In this document: piece by piece, positions 31,684 to 40,553 of the stretch
Numbering within the stretch: the first letter of the stretch is position 1
Layout: every line of letters begins with the position of its first letter
Notes under the pieces: generated by a model
Seen by the model: only the letters and a program-made list of their open reading frames with translations
What the model was told of the DNA's origin: nothing
Databases searched by the model: none
Program-made: the position numbers and the translations under genes
Source of the DNA: VFJQ01 sp044226525
Lineage (GTDB): Bacteria > Verrucomicrobiota > Verrucomicrobiia > Chthoniobacterales > Chthoniobacteraceae
DNA: 64,000 nucleotides
Assembly (NCBI GenBank): GCA_044226525.1
Contig: JBGAGV010000003.1
Location: forward strand, 310,001-374,000
Direction of reading: 5' to 3'

Positions 31684-32709
31684 ATGGATTGGATCAAAAA
31701 GAATTACGATCAATTTACCCTCGGCCTTGTTGCCGCCGCCACTCTCGGCACTGGCTGGTTGCTCTATAGCAGCGTGAACAGCTTCCCCGAGCAGTTCGCT
31801 GCCGCAAAAGCGGCGCCCATCGAGGACAACCACATCGTGGCGGTCGATACGACCAAGATCGACGAAGCCCGCCAGCGGTTCGAACAACCGACCCAGTGGA
31901 AGCGTCGGGAAGTGGAAAAAGGCAAGTTTCTGCATAGCGGCCTCCTCTTCACCTCGGAGCCTTACTACGTGAAAAACGGTGTTCTCATCCGCCCGGATGA
32001 CGGCAAGCTCTACAACCACTCCCGCACGGGTGAACCGATGGAAAATCGGTGGTTCATGAACAATCAGTTGCCCTTGCTGGACACCACGGTGCCTTTCCAG
32101 GATCCGGACGGAGACGGTTTCCTGAACGAAGACGAGTGGCTCTACAAGACGGACCCGAACAACAAGGAAAACCATCCAGACTACCATTCGCTGCTCTTCT
32201 TCGCTCAGTGGGTGAAAGTGCCGTTCCGATTCAAGCTCCAAGGCTACGATGGCGATGGCAGGAGTGGCGATCCGAAGACGTTTACTTTCCAGGTCAACCC
32301 GCTCGATGCCGGTGGCCGCACCAAATTCGTCAAGATCGGCGAAACCATTGAGGGAACCAACTTCAAGGTGGATAAGTTCGATTTCAAAGAGAAGGAGAAC
32401 CCCAGCACGGGCGACAAAGACGAGGTCTCCGAGCTGACCCTCGTCAATACCGAGACGAAGGAAACGGTTGCTCTGATCTACAACAGGGTCACCGACTCCC
32501 CGACTCAGTTTGGCGATTTCGCCTACTACTGGAACAAAAAGCACGGCGAAGCCCCTCAGGTTTTCCGGGTCCGGAAACTTCAGGATTTCGCGCTCCAGCC
32601 CAAGATCGACCGAGCGGACCTCTATAAACTCCTTGACGTAAACAACGAGGGGGCGCTAATCCAGACCCCGAATGGCAAACAATACCAGGTGCCGCCGATC
32701 AGAAGATAG
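31684..32709 (+). CDS. Amuc_1099 family pilus-like protein with a calcium-type loop
   Basis: A 341-residue protein with an N-terminal anchor (FTLGLVAAATLGTGWLLY) and a periplasmic region. A DPDGDGFLNEDEWLYKTDPN segment (about 138-157) has the spacing of a calcium-binding thrombospondin-3 or EF-hand-like loop. C-terminal segments TFTFQVNPLDAGGRTKFVKI and PQVFRVRKLQDFALQPK are beta-rich. By position between the PilO-like and secretin genes it occupies the PilP slot and matches Akkermansia Amuc_1099. It may link the inner-membrane complex to the secretin. It starts 3 bases after the previous stop; 112 bases then separate it from the secretin gene. Confidence 0.85.
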   Translation: MDWIKKNYDQFTLGLVAAATLGTGWLLYSSVNSFPEQFAAAKAAPIEDNHIVAVDTTKIDEARQRFEQPTQWKRREVEKGKFLHSGLLFTSEPYYVKNGVLIRPDDGKLYNHSRTGEPMENRWFMNNQLPLLDTTVPFQDPDGDGFLNEDEWLYKTDPNNKENHPDYHSLLFFAQWVKVPFRFKLQGYDGDGRSGDPKTFTFQVNPLDAGGRTKFVKIGETIEGTNFKVDKFDFKEKENPSTGDKDEVSELTLVNTETKETVALIYNRVTDSPTQFGDFAYYWNKKHGEAPQVFRVRKLQDFALQPKIDRADLYKLLDVNNEGALIQTPNGKQYQVPPIRR

Positions 32710-32821
32710 GCACCCGCTCCGAGCAGGGAACCTGCTTCCACGGGATGTTTGCGCATCCCCCTGAACCGCTTTTTCACCCCGGAAACCACCAACTTTTCCA
32801 ACCAACCAAGCCAGCCAAGAC

Positions 32822-35491
32822 ATGATCAAATCCCCGCCAGCCTCACACATCGCTGCCCTGCTGGGCGTGGCCATCGCCGTGCAACCGGTGTTGCCCACGA
32901 TTGCCCTTGGGCAAAGCGCCCAGACTGCTGTCTCGCGCGAACTCGCGCGCCGGCAGGACTACGCGCGCCGCGGCGAACAGGCTCTTGCCACCGCCAAGCG
33001 CGCCATGGCCGACAAGGATTACGAAACCGCCGTCTCGCAGTATAAGCTGGCGTGCGATCTGATCCCGAACGCTTCCAATAGCCACGCGCTCTATGCCGAC
33101 GCCCTGAGCGGCTTCTGCCGCGCCAGCGTTCGCTACGCCGAGCAGCGCATCGCCGAAGGCCGTTATGTAGATGCCCAGACCCAGCTCAAGGTCGTCCTCG
33201 ACGAACGCTACAATCCGCGCTGCAAGGATGCGGTCGTGATTCTTTCCCGTCTCGAGACCCCGGGCTACTACAACCAGACCATCGGGCCGAAATTCCGCGG
33301 CAAGGTGGAGGAAGTGAAAAAATTTCACACCGAAGCAGAAGGCTTCGCGGACACCGGCCGCTACGATCTGGCGATGAAGCGCTACGATCAGGTCCTGGCC
33401 GACGACAAATACAACATGGCCGCCCGCCAGGGGCAGGAACAGGTCAACGTCAAGCGCACCCAATACGCGGAAGCCGCTTACAATGAGACCCGCAGCCGCA
33501 TGCTGTGGCAGGTCCAGAGCGCCTGGCAGAGCCCGGTCCGGAAGTTCAACGTGCAGGAATCGATCACCATCGATAACAACACGGACGCCGCCGGCACCGC
33601 CCGCATCAACGCCAAGCTCCAGAAGATCGTCATCCCGAAGCTCGAACTGCGTGAAGCGACCATCGTCGAAGCGCTCGAGTTCCTGAAGAAGAAGAGCACC
33701 GAACTCGACAACGATCCCGATGTCGCTCGCCGTGGCGTCAGCTTCGTGCTGAAACTCGAAGGTTCCACCGGGGGCTCCGCTCCCGCTCCGGCTGCGGCTC
33801 CAGCCATTCCGGCTGCGCCCGCGATTCCGGGCCTTGAGGCGATTCCGGGCGCTGCTCCCGCCCCTGCTCCGGCGGCTGCGATTCCGGCAGCTCCGGGCGT
33901 CGCAGGCGTTTCAGCGGCCGATGCGCGCATCACGGTGGCGCTGACGAACATCCCGCTCCTCGAAGCGCTCAAATATGTCACTTCGCTGGCCAATCTGAAA
34001 TACAAGGTCGAGCCGTATGCGGTGGCGATCGTGCCAATCGGCACGAACACGCTCGAACTGATCCAGAAGGAATACAAGGTTCCGCCGGGCTTCATTACCC
34101 GCATCGCCAATCCGGGCGGTGATGCTGGAGCTCTGGCTCCGCCGCCCGCCGGTGGCGGAGGTGCCGATGCCACCCGCGGTGGCGCAGCCATCACCGGTCG
34201 CGTTGACGCCGTCGAGTTCCTGAAATCCGCTGGTGTGACCTTCCCCGAAGGCGCTACCGCCGTGTATCTCCCGCTGAACAGCCGTCTGCTCGTTCGCAAC
34301 ACGCAGGAAAACCTCGACCTCATCGACAAGCTCGTCGAACTCAGCGTCACCACCGGCCCCACGCAGGTGGAGATCGAAGCGAAGTTCGTCGAAATCACCC
34401 AGCAGAACCTCAAGGAACTGAGTTTCGACTGGCTGCTTGGCGCGGCAAACGTGCCCGGCTCCCAGAAGATCTTCAGCGCTGGCGGCACTTCGGGTAACAC
34501 TCCCGCGTCGAACGCCGCGGACTTCCCCTTCATCGTCCCCGGCGGTGGCCCGGTCGGTGGCAACCCGGTGACGGGTGGTAACCGCAGCGGCAACCTCGCG
34601 ATCAATGCCAACGCCATCGACTCGCTGCTCTTCGGCGTGACGGGCGCTTCGGCGGTTGCACCCGGCGTGCTTTCACTGGCCGGCGTCTTCACCGATCCTG
34701 CCTTCCAAGTCGTCGTCCGGGCGCTGGATCAGAAAAAAGGTGTGGACCTCCTGTCTGCTCCTCGCGTCACGACCAAGAGCGGCAACCGCGCGGTTATCGA
34801 AATCATTCGTGAGTTCCGTTACCCGACCGAGTTCGAGCCGCCGCAGATTCCGCAGAACTTCGGCAACGGCCAGAATAATGGTGGCGGCGGTGGCGCCGGT
34901 GCCGTGGTCGTCAACCTGCCGGGTTCCTTCCCGGTCACCCCGACCACCCCGACGGCGTTCGAAACCCGGAACACGGGCGTGACGCTGGAAGTGGAACCGA
35001 CGGTCGGTCCCGATGGCTACACCATCGACCTCAACCTCGTCCCGCAGGTGGTCGAATTCGAAGGGTTCATCAACTACGGCAGCCCGATCACCTCCTCCGG
35101 CATCAACCTGCTGACCGGCGCCCCGACGCAGACGGTCATCACGCCGAACGTCATCAACCAGCCGATCTTCAGCACTCGTAAGGTGACGACGAGTGTGAGC
35201 GTGTTCGACGGCCAGACCGTCGTCCTCGGCGGCCTGATGCGCGAAGACGTCCAGAAGGTGCAGGACAAGACCCCGCTGCTCGGCGACATCCCGCTCATCG
35301 GCCGTCTGTTCCGCTCCAATGTGGACCAGCACCTCAAGCGCAACCTCGTCATCTTCGTCTCCGCCCGCCTCATGAACCCGGCCGGCGAGCCGGTTCGCCT
35401 CGACGAGGAGGCCGAGGAAGAAGTGGTGCCTCAGCCGCCGCCGGAAGCGACCTCCCCGCTCCCTGAGCTGCCGCTGATGCCGAAAAACTAA
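32822..35491 (+). CDS. Amuc_1098 family secretin (PilQ-like outer-membrane channel)
   Basis: An 889-residue protein. A signal peptide (about 1-32) leads into TPR-like helical repeats (about 40-215, for example DYETAVSQYKLACDLIPN) and N-domains. An Ala/Pro low-complexity stretch (about 318-362) and a second N-domain precede the secretin domain (about 625-865). Secretin hallmarks are VVVRALDQKKGVDLLSAPRV, SVFDGQTVVLGGLMRED and TPLLGDIPLIGRLFRSNVDQ. Secretins form gated multimeric pores that pass pili or proteins through the outer membrane. It closes the pilus-like operon, and a strong terminator lies 18 bases past its stop. No pilus ATPase, PilC or pilin gene is in the window. Confidence 0.92.
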   Translation: MIKSPPASHIAALLGVAIAVQPVLPTIALGQSAQTAVSRELARRQDYARRGEQALATAKRAMADKDYETAVSQYKLACDLIPNASNSHALYADALSGFCRASVRYAEQRIAEGRYVDAQTQLKVVLDERYNPRCKDAVVILSRLETPGYYNQTIGPKFRGKVEEVKKFHTEAEGFADTGRYDLAMKRYDQVLADDKYNMAARQGQEQVNVKRTQYAEAAYNETRSRMLWQVQSAWQSPVRKFNVQESITIDNNTDAAGTARINAKLQKIVIPKLELREATIVEALEFLKKKSTELDNDPDVARRGVSFVLKLEGSTGGSAPAPAAAPAIPAAPAIPGLEAIPGAAPAPAPAAAIPAAPGVAGVSAADARITVALTNIPLLEALKYVTSLANLKYKVEPYAVAIVPIGTNTLELIQKEYKVPPGFITRIANPGGDAGALAPPPAGGGGADATRGGAAITGRVDAVEFLKSAGVTFPEGATAVYLPLNSRLLVRNTQENLDLIDKLVELSVTTGPTQVEIEAKFVEITQQNLKELSFDWLLGAANVPGSQKIFSAGGTSGNTPASNAADFPFIVPGGGPVGGNPVTGGNRSGNLAINANAIDSLLFGVTGASAVAPGVLSLAGVFTDPAFQVVVRALDQKKGVDLLSAPRVTTKSGNRAVIEIIREFRYPTEFEPPQIPQNFGNGQNNGGGGGAGAVVVNLPGSFPVTPTTPTAFETRNTGVTLEVEPTVGPDGYTIDLNLVPQVVEFEGFINYGSPITSSGINLLTGAPTQTVITPNVINQPIFSTRKVTTSVSVFDGQTVVLGGLMREDVQKVQDKTPLLGDIPLIGRLFRSNVDQHLKRNLVIFVSARLMNPAGEPVRLDEEAEEEVVPQPPPEATSPLPELPLMPKN

Positions 35492-35509
35492 GGCGCCAGT
35501 CAAGAATTC

Positions 35510-35548
35510 AAAACCCCATCCAAGGCAACTTGGATGGGGTTTTTGTTT
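35510..35548 (+). terminator. Strong intrinsic terminator closing the pilus-like operon
   Basis: Fifteen-base arms (aaaaccccatccaag at 35510-35524 and cttggatggggtttt at 35529-35543) around a gcaa tetraloop, running into tttgttt. The A/T ends make it effective in both directions. Confidence 0.95.
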
Positions 35549-35738
35549 GCCGTTGAACTCACGGAATGGACGGAAGGGACGGTTGGGAGATTCGCCCCCT
35601 CAGGACGAAAATCGGGGCCATGACCAAAGCGACGTATGCGTCGACCCGCCCAAGGAACGGCGACACCGCGCCAGCGCGCAGCGCATTTTTCCACCCGACG
35701 GAGGCGCACTTTGCAGCGACCAGGGGGGTTCGCGGGGT

Positions 35739-35832
35739 CATTCCTGTCGCCGACGATCCAACTCGGGCGGAGCCCGCCATTTTTCCGGAAGCGTGGCGCT
35801 TCCCGCGCAGTCCGCCGACGGCGACAGGAATG
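35739..35832. repeat. 14-base inverted repeat with 66-base spacer
   Basis: cattcctgtcgccg (35739-35752) and its exact reverse complement cggcgacaggaatg (35819-35832). The spacer contains a second small palindrome, ggcggagcccgcc. The whole could fold as one branched hairpin. Confidence 0.8.
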
Positions 35833-35927
35833 TCGCCGCTCCCTGGCTTCGCCCCACAGAGGTAATCCAACTTAATCCAACCTATTCCAGCCACCGGATT
35901 CTGCCGAATGTCCCCACTCAAAGCATG

Positions 35928-36007
35928 AAGCAGGAAAACAGAAAAACAGGAGCCGCCACCTGGCCGGAGGGATTTGCGTGGCTTTTCTGTTTTCCTGTTT
36001 TCCTGCT
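35928..36007. repeat. Imperfect long hairpin of purine/pyrimidine arms
   Basis: The left arm agcaggaaaacagaaaaaca followed by ggagcc and the right arm ggcttttctgttttcctgtt followed by ttcctgct are close to reverse complements, with about 25 bases between. A related gtggctttctggcttcctgt tract occurs in the other repeat island near 52870-52895 (minus strand). Confidence 0.75.
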
Positions 36008-36035
36008 TAAGCCCTCAACCCGCCCAGCCAATTAA

Positions 36036-36067
36036 ATCCCACCAACAGACACAATAAACACACTATT
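36036..36067. repeat. 32-base dispersed repeat, copy 1
   Basis: The sequence starting atcccaccaacagacacaat is identical over 32 bases to the reverse complement of 52972-53003. Neither copy lies in a gene. Confidence 0.85.
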
Positions 36068-36483
36068 CGCCGATCATGGCATGCGCAGAAACCTTCCGAC
36101 GCAAAGGGGCAGTGAAAATGAAAAGCGGTCGGGCAAAATATGGAATGATGTCAATTTCGAGGCAGCCAATTCCTGCCATTCAAGAAGGCCCCAAAGCGAT
36201 CCACTGCTCACTCGTCCAAGGCATCAAATGAAGCCCCCCCCTCGCATTTGGCCCGCGAGATCCTCCCTTATCCAAGTGCCATTCGGATCGAAACCCTTTT
36301 ATAAGGCGAGTCATTCCGAGCAGGCGGAGGCGGTAAATGGGCGATGTATTGGCGACAGCTACACTTCTACCGCCCTAAATAGTGGAAGTCCCCTGTTCGC
36401 TCGATAGACTCGCCCGCACTTGTGATTCCCATTTTGCCTTCTGCTCTTTGCCATCGCCCCTCCGTGCCGTCGGGCTTGTAATT

Positions 36484-37080
36484 ATGCCCGCCATCGGAAT
36501 CACTGGAGGAGTCGCGACCGGAAAATCCTCCTTCGTCCGCGCCCTCCTCAAGCATCTCCCGGTTCCGTGCTTTGACGCCGACCGTTGTGTTCACGACCTG
36601 CTCGCGTCGGATGCCGGCCTGCATGCCGAAATCCGCGCGGCGTTCCCTACTCTGCCCACCGATGGGGGGATCGATCGCACCGCCCTCCGCGAAATCGTCT
36701 TCCGCAGCGAGGACGCCCGGCGGACCTTGGAATCCCTGATTCACCCTCGAGTGCGTGCCGCCTGGCAACCGCAGGCTGCAGCCGCACGAGACACGCGGAC
36801 CATCCACTTCTTCGATATCCCCCTGCTCTACGAAACGGGCATCGAAGCCGAGTTCGACCGGGTGCTCGTCATCGCCTGCTCCCCGGAAATCCAGCGGGGT
36901 CGCATGGCCGAAAATCGAGGTCTTGCATCCGAAGTAATTGAGGGCATCATTAAAGCGCAATTCGGCCTTCTGGCGAAGGTCGCCCGTGCGAACTACGTCG
37001 TCTGGAACGACGGTTCGCCCTCCGCGCTCGACGCACAGGCCCGCCTCTTCGCCACCTATCTCCGAGAATCCTATGGATGA
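36484..37080 (+). CDS. coaE: Dephospho-CoA kinase
   Basis: A 198-residue kinase for the last step of coenzyme A synthesis, phosphorylating the 3'-hydroxyl of dephospho-CoA. The P-loop is GITGGVATGKSSF (about 5-17). Other family features are CFDADRCVHDLL (Asp after strand 2), the IHPRVRAAW motif and FFDIPLLYETGIEAEFDRVL, where the LLxE segment is characteristic. Length is normal. The ATG at 36484 is chosen because it directly precedes the P-loop strand; upstream sequence in frame to 36382 has no similarity. Its last 8 bases overlap the rho start, so the two are translationally coupled. Confidence 0.93.
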   Translation: MPAIGITGGVATGKSSFVRALLKHLPVPCFDADRCVHDLLASDAGLHAEIRAAFPTLPTDGGIDRTALREIVFRSEDARRTLESLIHPRVRAAWQPQAAAARDTRTIHFFDIPLLYETGIEAEFDRVLVIACSPEIQRGRMAENRGLASEVIEGIIKAQFGLLAKVARANYVVWNDGSPSALDAQARLFATYLRESYG

Positions 37081-38422
37081 ATCCACCAACGTAACTGTCG
37101 CCCCGGGCGACTCCGGTGCCGCCACCGCGGCCGCACCCCCGCCACCCAGCGTGCCCAAAGAGCTATGGGTGGACGAACTGAACGCGGCTCCTTTTAACGA
37201 ACTCCTCGAGCGCGCCGACGCGCTGAACGTGCGCGTGAACCCGGAAAAAACCCGGCATCACATCGTTTTTGATCTGCTCCGCACTCACGCCCAGCTCGGC
37301 TCAACCCTCTTCGCCGATGGCGTGCTCGAAATGGCCAGCCATGGCAACAGCGGCTTCCTTCGCTGGGGGCGCTTTAACTTCAAGACTCTGCCGCAGGACG
37401 TCCTCGTCCCCGGTCAGTTCATCAACAAATTCGGCCTGCGCAACGGCAACTCCTTCACCTGCCGCCTGCGTCTTCCGCGCGATAACCGCGAGCGCAATCT
37501 CGTGGTCGATGAAATTCTCTCCATCGAAGGCATCCCCGCCGCCGAATGGCAGGAAACCATCGAGTTCGAGAAGCTCACCGCGATGCATCCCACCGAGCGC
37601 ATCGTGCTCGAGAATCTGAAACTCAACTCGGTCACCGCGCGCGCGATCGATCTCATCGCCCCACTTGGCCACGGGCAGCGCGGCCTTATCATCGCCCCGC
37701 CGCGCGTCGGCAAGACCGTGATGCTGAAAGAAATCGCCCGCGCGATCAGCGCGAACAGCCCCGACACGAAGCTCGTGCTGCTCCTTATCGACGAGCGCCC
37801 CGAGGAAGTGACCGATTTCCGCCGCTCGCTGAGCAACTGCGAAATCTACGCCTCCACTTTCGACGAGAGCCCGCAGCGTCATATCCAGCTCGCCGAACTG
37901 GTGAGCGATCGCGCCAAACGTCTGGTCGAGCTGCAGAAAAAAGTCGTCATTCTGCTCGACTCGATCACGCGTCTTTCTCGCGGCTACAATAACAGCATGC
38001 CCGGCAAGGGCCGCCTGATGTCCGGCGGCGTCGATTCCAAGGCGCTCGCGAAGCCGAAGAAATTCTTCAGCGCCGCACGCAATACCGAGGAAGGCGGCGC
38101 GCTCACCGTCCTCGCGACCTGTCTCGTCGAGACGAACAGCAAGGCCGACGACCTCATCTTCGAGGAATACAAGGGCACGGGTAACATGGAAATCCGCCTC
38201 GACCGTTCGCTCGGCGACAAGCGCATTTTCCCGGCGATCAGCATCCCGCTCTCGGCGACCCGCCGCGACGACCTGCTCTATCACGCGAAGGAGTTCGAGC
38301 GTGTAAATATCCTCCGCAAGCAGCTCGCTGCGCTGCCACCTTTTGAGGCGACCGAGGTGCTCATCCACGCCCTTCGCTCGACCCATTCCAACGCCGAGCT
38401 GCTCCTTACTGGCCTTCGCTGA
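37073..38422 (+). CDS. rho: Transcription termination factor Rho
   Basis: A 449-residue Rho helicase. A short acidic/Ala-Pro N-terminus (about 1-25) precedes the Rho N-domain and the RNA-binding cold-shock domain (GVLEMASHGNSGFLRWG, then NKFGLRNGNSF). The ATPase domain has Walker A in IIAPPRVGKTVML, Walker B in LLLIDERPEEVTDF, the Arg-rich STFDESPQRHIQL segment, LDSITRLSRGYN and the Q/R-loop region MPGKGRLMSGGVDSKALAKP. Standard enzymes usually show PPKAGKT; the PPRVGKT form here keeps the essential Lys and Thr. The long N-terminal insertion seen in some Verrucomicrobiota and Actinomycetota is absent. It starts inside the coaE 3' end. Confidence 0.96.
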   Translation: MDESTNVTVAPGDSGAATAAAPPPPSVPKELWVDELNAAPFNELLERADALNVRVNPEKTRHHIVFDLLRTHAQLGSTLFADGVLEMASHGNSGFLRWGRFNFKTLPQDVLVPGQFINKFGLRNGNSFTCRLRLPRDNRERNLVVDEILSIEGIPAAEWQETIEFEKLTAMHPTERIVLENLKLNSVTARAIDLIAPLGHGQRGLIIAPPRVGKTVMLKEIARAISANSPDTKLVLLLIDERPEEVTDFRRSLSNCEIYASTFDESPQRHIQLAELVSDRAKRLVELQKKVVILLDSITRLSRGYNNSMPGKGRLMSGGVDSKALAKPKKFFSAARNTEEGGALTVLATCLVETNSKADDLIFEEYKGTGNMEIRLDRSLGDKRIFPAISIPLSATRRDDLLYHAKEFERVNILRKQLAALPPFEATEVLIHALRSTHSNAELLLTGLR

Positions 38423-38424
38423 CA

Positions 38425-38583
38425 CCCATGGCACGGATGAATGAACCACGGGGGGCAAAGATAACACGGCTCGGGCGGAACGCCTTCGTCCGCTCGTGCG
38501 CTTCCCGAGTCCCAAGCGCCCCAGAAACTTCATCCGTGTAATCCGTGGAATCCATGGTCGCTTCATCTGTGGAATCCGTGGCC
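38425..38583. repeat. Inverted 'atccgtggaat'-type repeat element between rho and rnd
   Basis: cacccatggcacggatga (about 38424-38441) is mirrored by catccgtgtaatccgtggaa and tccatgg (about 38531-38557), with further copies of the 9-mer unit (tctgtggaatccgtggcc) to about 38583. About 90 bases lie between the arms. The right arm runs into the 5' end of the RNase D gene, including its start codon. Confidence 0.65.
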
Positions 38584-39660
38584 GACACGCCGTTCATCGA
38601 CACGTCCGCTGGACTTGAAACCGTCACGCCGGTTCTCGCGCCGCACACGCGCATCGCGGTCGATACCGAAGCGGACAGCCTCCATTGCTACTTCGAAAAG
38701 CTATGTCTCGTGCAGGTCAGCGTGCCCGGCGGCAACTGGCTTATCGATCCGCTCGCGAACTTCTCGCTCGAACCGCTCTTCGCCGCCTTCGCCGGCAAGG
38801 AACTGATCTTCCACGGCGCCGATTACGATCTGCGGCTCATGCGGCGGATCGGTTTCCCCGGCCCGACCCGCATCTTCGATACGATGATCGCCGCGCGCCT
38901 GTGCGGCATCCCTGAGTTCAGCCTCGCCGCGCTGCTCAAGCGGCATTTCGGCCTCGAAATTCCGAAAGCCTCGCAAAAAGCGAACTGGGCGCGCCGCCCC
39001 CTTTCACCCGCCATGCTCAGCTACGCGGTCAGCGACACGCGTCACCTGCACCAGCTCGCCGAGATCTACGAAGCCCAGCTTCGTGAACTCGGCCGCTTCG
39101 CCTGGTTCGAGCAATCCTGCGAGCGGGCCATCCGTGCGACCGAGATCATCAAAGAACGTGACACTGAGGACGCCTGGCGCATTTCCGGCAGCGGCCAGAT
39201 GCGCGGACGCGTCGCCGCCATCCTGCGCGAACTCTGGCGCTGGCGGGATCAGGAAGCACGCACCGTGGACAAGCCCAGCTTCCACATTCTGCACAACCAG
39301 CAACTGATCGAGGCCGCCACCGACCTCGACTCCGGTCGCACCGTCCAGTTCCGCCACCTGCGAGGCGGGCGCGCCCAACGCTTCGAGGAAACCGTCGCCC
39401 GTGCGCTCTCTCTCCCGGAGAGCGAATGGCCCGTCTTCGTCAAAGGAACCCGGCTTCGCGCCACGCGCGAAGAGGAAGACAAGATGCAGAAGCTCAAGTC
39501 ACGGCGCGATGCCATCGCCTCCGACCTCAAGCTGGATCCTTCGCTGATCGCTCCGAAGGCCACCATCGAGGGCCTCGTGCTTCGTCCCGCGGAGACGCTC
39601 GAGCGCCTGATGCCGTGGCAGCGCGAACTGCTCAAGCTCGATTCGGACGTCAAGCTCTAG
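38554..39660 (+). CDS. rnd: Ribonuclease D (DEDDy 3'-5' exoribonuclease)
   Basis: A 368-residue RNase D. The DEDDy exonuclease motifs are IAVDTEADSLH (Exo I, Asp and Glu), FHGADYDLRLM (Exo II) and LSYAVSDTRHLHQL (Exo III with Tyr). Two HRDC-like helical regions follow (about 200-280 and 285-365), the first containing ILRELWRWRDQEARTVDKPS. It should trim tRNA and other small RNA 3' ends. The first 15 or so residues are encoded by a dispersed repeat, so the native N-terminus may have been rebuilt by the repeat. ATG at 38554 is preferred; GTG at 38545 is an alternative. Confidence 0.9.
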   Translation: MVASSVESVADTPFIDTSAGLETVTPVLAPHTRIAVDTEADSLHCYFEKLCLVQVSVPGGNWLIDPLANFSLEPLFAAFAGKELIFHGADYDLRLMRRIGFPGPTRIFDTMIAARLCGIPEFSLAALLKRHFGLEIPKASQKANWARRPLSPAMLSYAVSDTRHLHQLAEIYEAQLRELGRFAWFEQSCERAIRATEIIKERDTEDAWRISGSGQMRGRVAAILRELWRWRDQEARTVDKPSFHILHNQQLIEAATDLDSGRTVQFRHLRGGRAQRFEETVARALSLPESEWPVFVKGTRLRATREEEDKMQKLKSRRDAIASDLKLDPSLIAPKATIEGLVLRPAETLERLMPWQRELLKLDSDVKL

Positions 39661-39757
39661 CCAGTCCGTGCAGAGACGAGGCTCGACCCGAGGCCTGCAT
39701 GTGACGTTTCCACTGTTTGCCTAGCGACAGAAGCACCGCTAGGTTGTTACCCCTGCG

Positions 39758-40552
39758 ATGGATCGCCTTTTCCTCGTCGCTTCCACCTTTTGTTTCCTGT
39801 TTGGCTTTGCCTACTCCATGCACGCGCTCGGGGCGCGCGTGTATCGTCGTTCGCACCTGAACTTCTTCGCCATTCTGTCCGGCTTTCTCTGCCAGACAGC
39901 GTTTCTCTACCTGCGCGGCGAACGAATCGGGCGGTGCCCGCTCACGAACTTCTTCGAAGTCTTCATCTTCCTCGCCTGGGCGATGGTTCTTTTCTACCTG
40001 TTGATCGGGCCGACCTACCGGCTGTCGCTGCTCGGCGTCTTTACCTCACCGCTGGTCTTCATCCTGCAAATCGGTGCGCTGATTGTTCCCAATCTCGATA
40101 AGGTCGCTCCGCCCAAGAGCACCATCAATCCGTGGATGGAACTGCATGCCGCCGTCTCGATCGTGGCCTACGGCGCGTTCGCCTTGGCAGGCGTCGCCGG
40201 GGTCATGTATCTCGTCCAGGAGAAGCAACTCAAGACCCACCACATTCGGTCGATCTTCTACCATCTCCCCCCCATCCGCGAACTCGCCTTTGCCAACCGC
40301 CGCCTGATCTTTACCGGGTTCACTCTGCTCACCGTGGGTATCGCGGCCGGGTTCGCGGTCGGCAGCCTTTCCTCGCACTTCATCAAAATTTCGTGGTCGG
40401 TGGGGGTCTGGGCTCTCTATGGGTTCATCCTCGGCGCCGAGCAGGTTCACCGCCTCAGCCCGCGCCGAGGCGCCTGGCTTTCCGTCGCCGCCCTCGTGGT
40501 CGTGCTCTGCACGCTGTGGGGTATTCGGTTCATCGATCAAACCGGAACGTAG
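39758..40552 (+). CDS. HemX/CcsA-like cytochrome c assembly-type membrane protein
   Basis: A 264-residue polytopic protein with about eight transmembrane helices, of the CcsA/CcmC/HemX superfamily. CPLTNFFEVFIFLAWAMVLFYL and ELHAAVSIVAYGAFALAGVAGVMYLVQ are family-like. The Trp-rich WGxxWxWD heme-handling motif of true CcsA is not present, which favours a HemX role. In Bacillus, HemX lies beside hemA and lowers the level of glutamyl-tRNA reductase; here the hemA start follows one base after this gene's stop, supporting the same role. Position is the main reason for preferring HemX. Confidence 0.8.
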   Translation: MDRLFLVASTFCFLFGFAYSMHALGARVYRRSHLNFFAILSGFLCQTAFLYLRGERIGRCPLTNFFEVFIFLAWAMVLFYLLIGPTYRLSLLGVFTSPLVFILQIGALIVPNLDKVAPPKSTINPWMELHAAVSIVAYGAFALAGVAGVMYLVQEKQLKTHHIRSIFYHLPPIRELAFANRRLIFTGFTLLTVGIAAGFAVGSLSSHFIKISWSVGVWALYGFILGAEQVHRLSPRRGAWLSVAALVVVLCTLWGIRFIDQTGT

Positions 40553-40553
40553 G

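Larger units (their letters stand above)
35549..36483. other. Repeat-rich intergenic region without a recognised gene
   Basis: About 935 bases with no frame that looks like a protein. It contains an 'acggaatggacggaaggga' short-repeat stretch (about 35559-35580), a 14-base perfect inverted repeat (35739-35832), the tract cagaggtaatccaacttaat (35857-35876), an imperfect hairpin (35928-36007) and a 32-base sequence shared with 52972-53003. The promoter of coaE should lie in the last 100-200 bases. No structured RNA was recognised. Confidence 0.7.

Noticed and set aside
31498..32544. A 348-residue minus-strand frame
   Set aside because: It is antisense to the Amuc_1099-like gene and the end of the Amuc_1100-like gene, with no features of its own.
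37301..38566. A 421-residue minus-strand frame
   Set aside because: It is antisense to rho, which has all helicase motifs.
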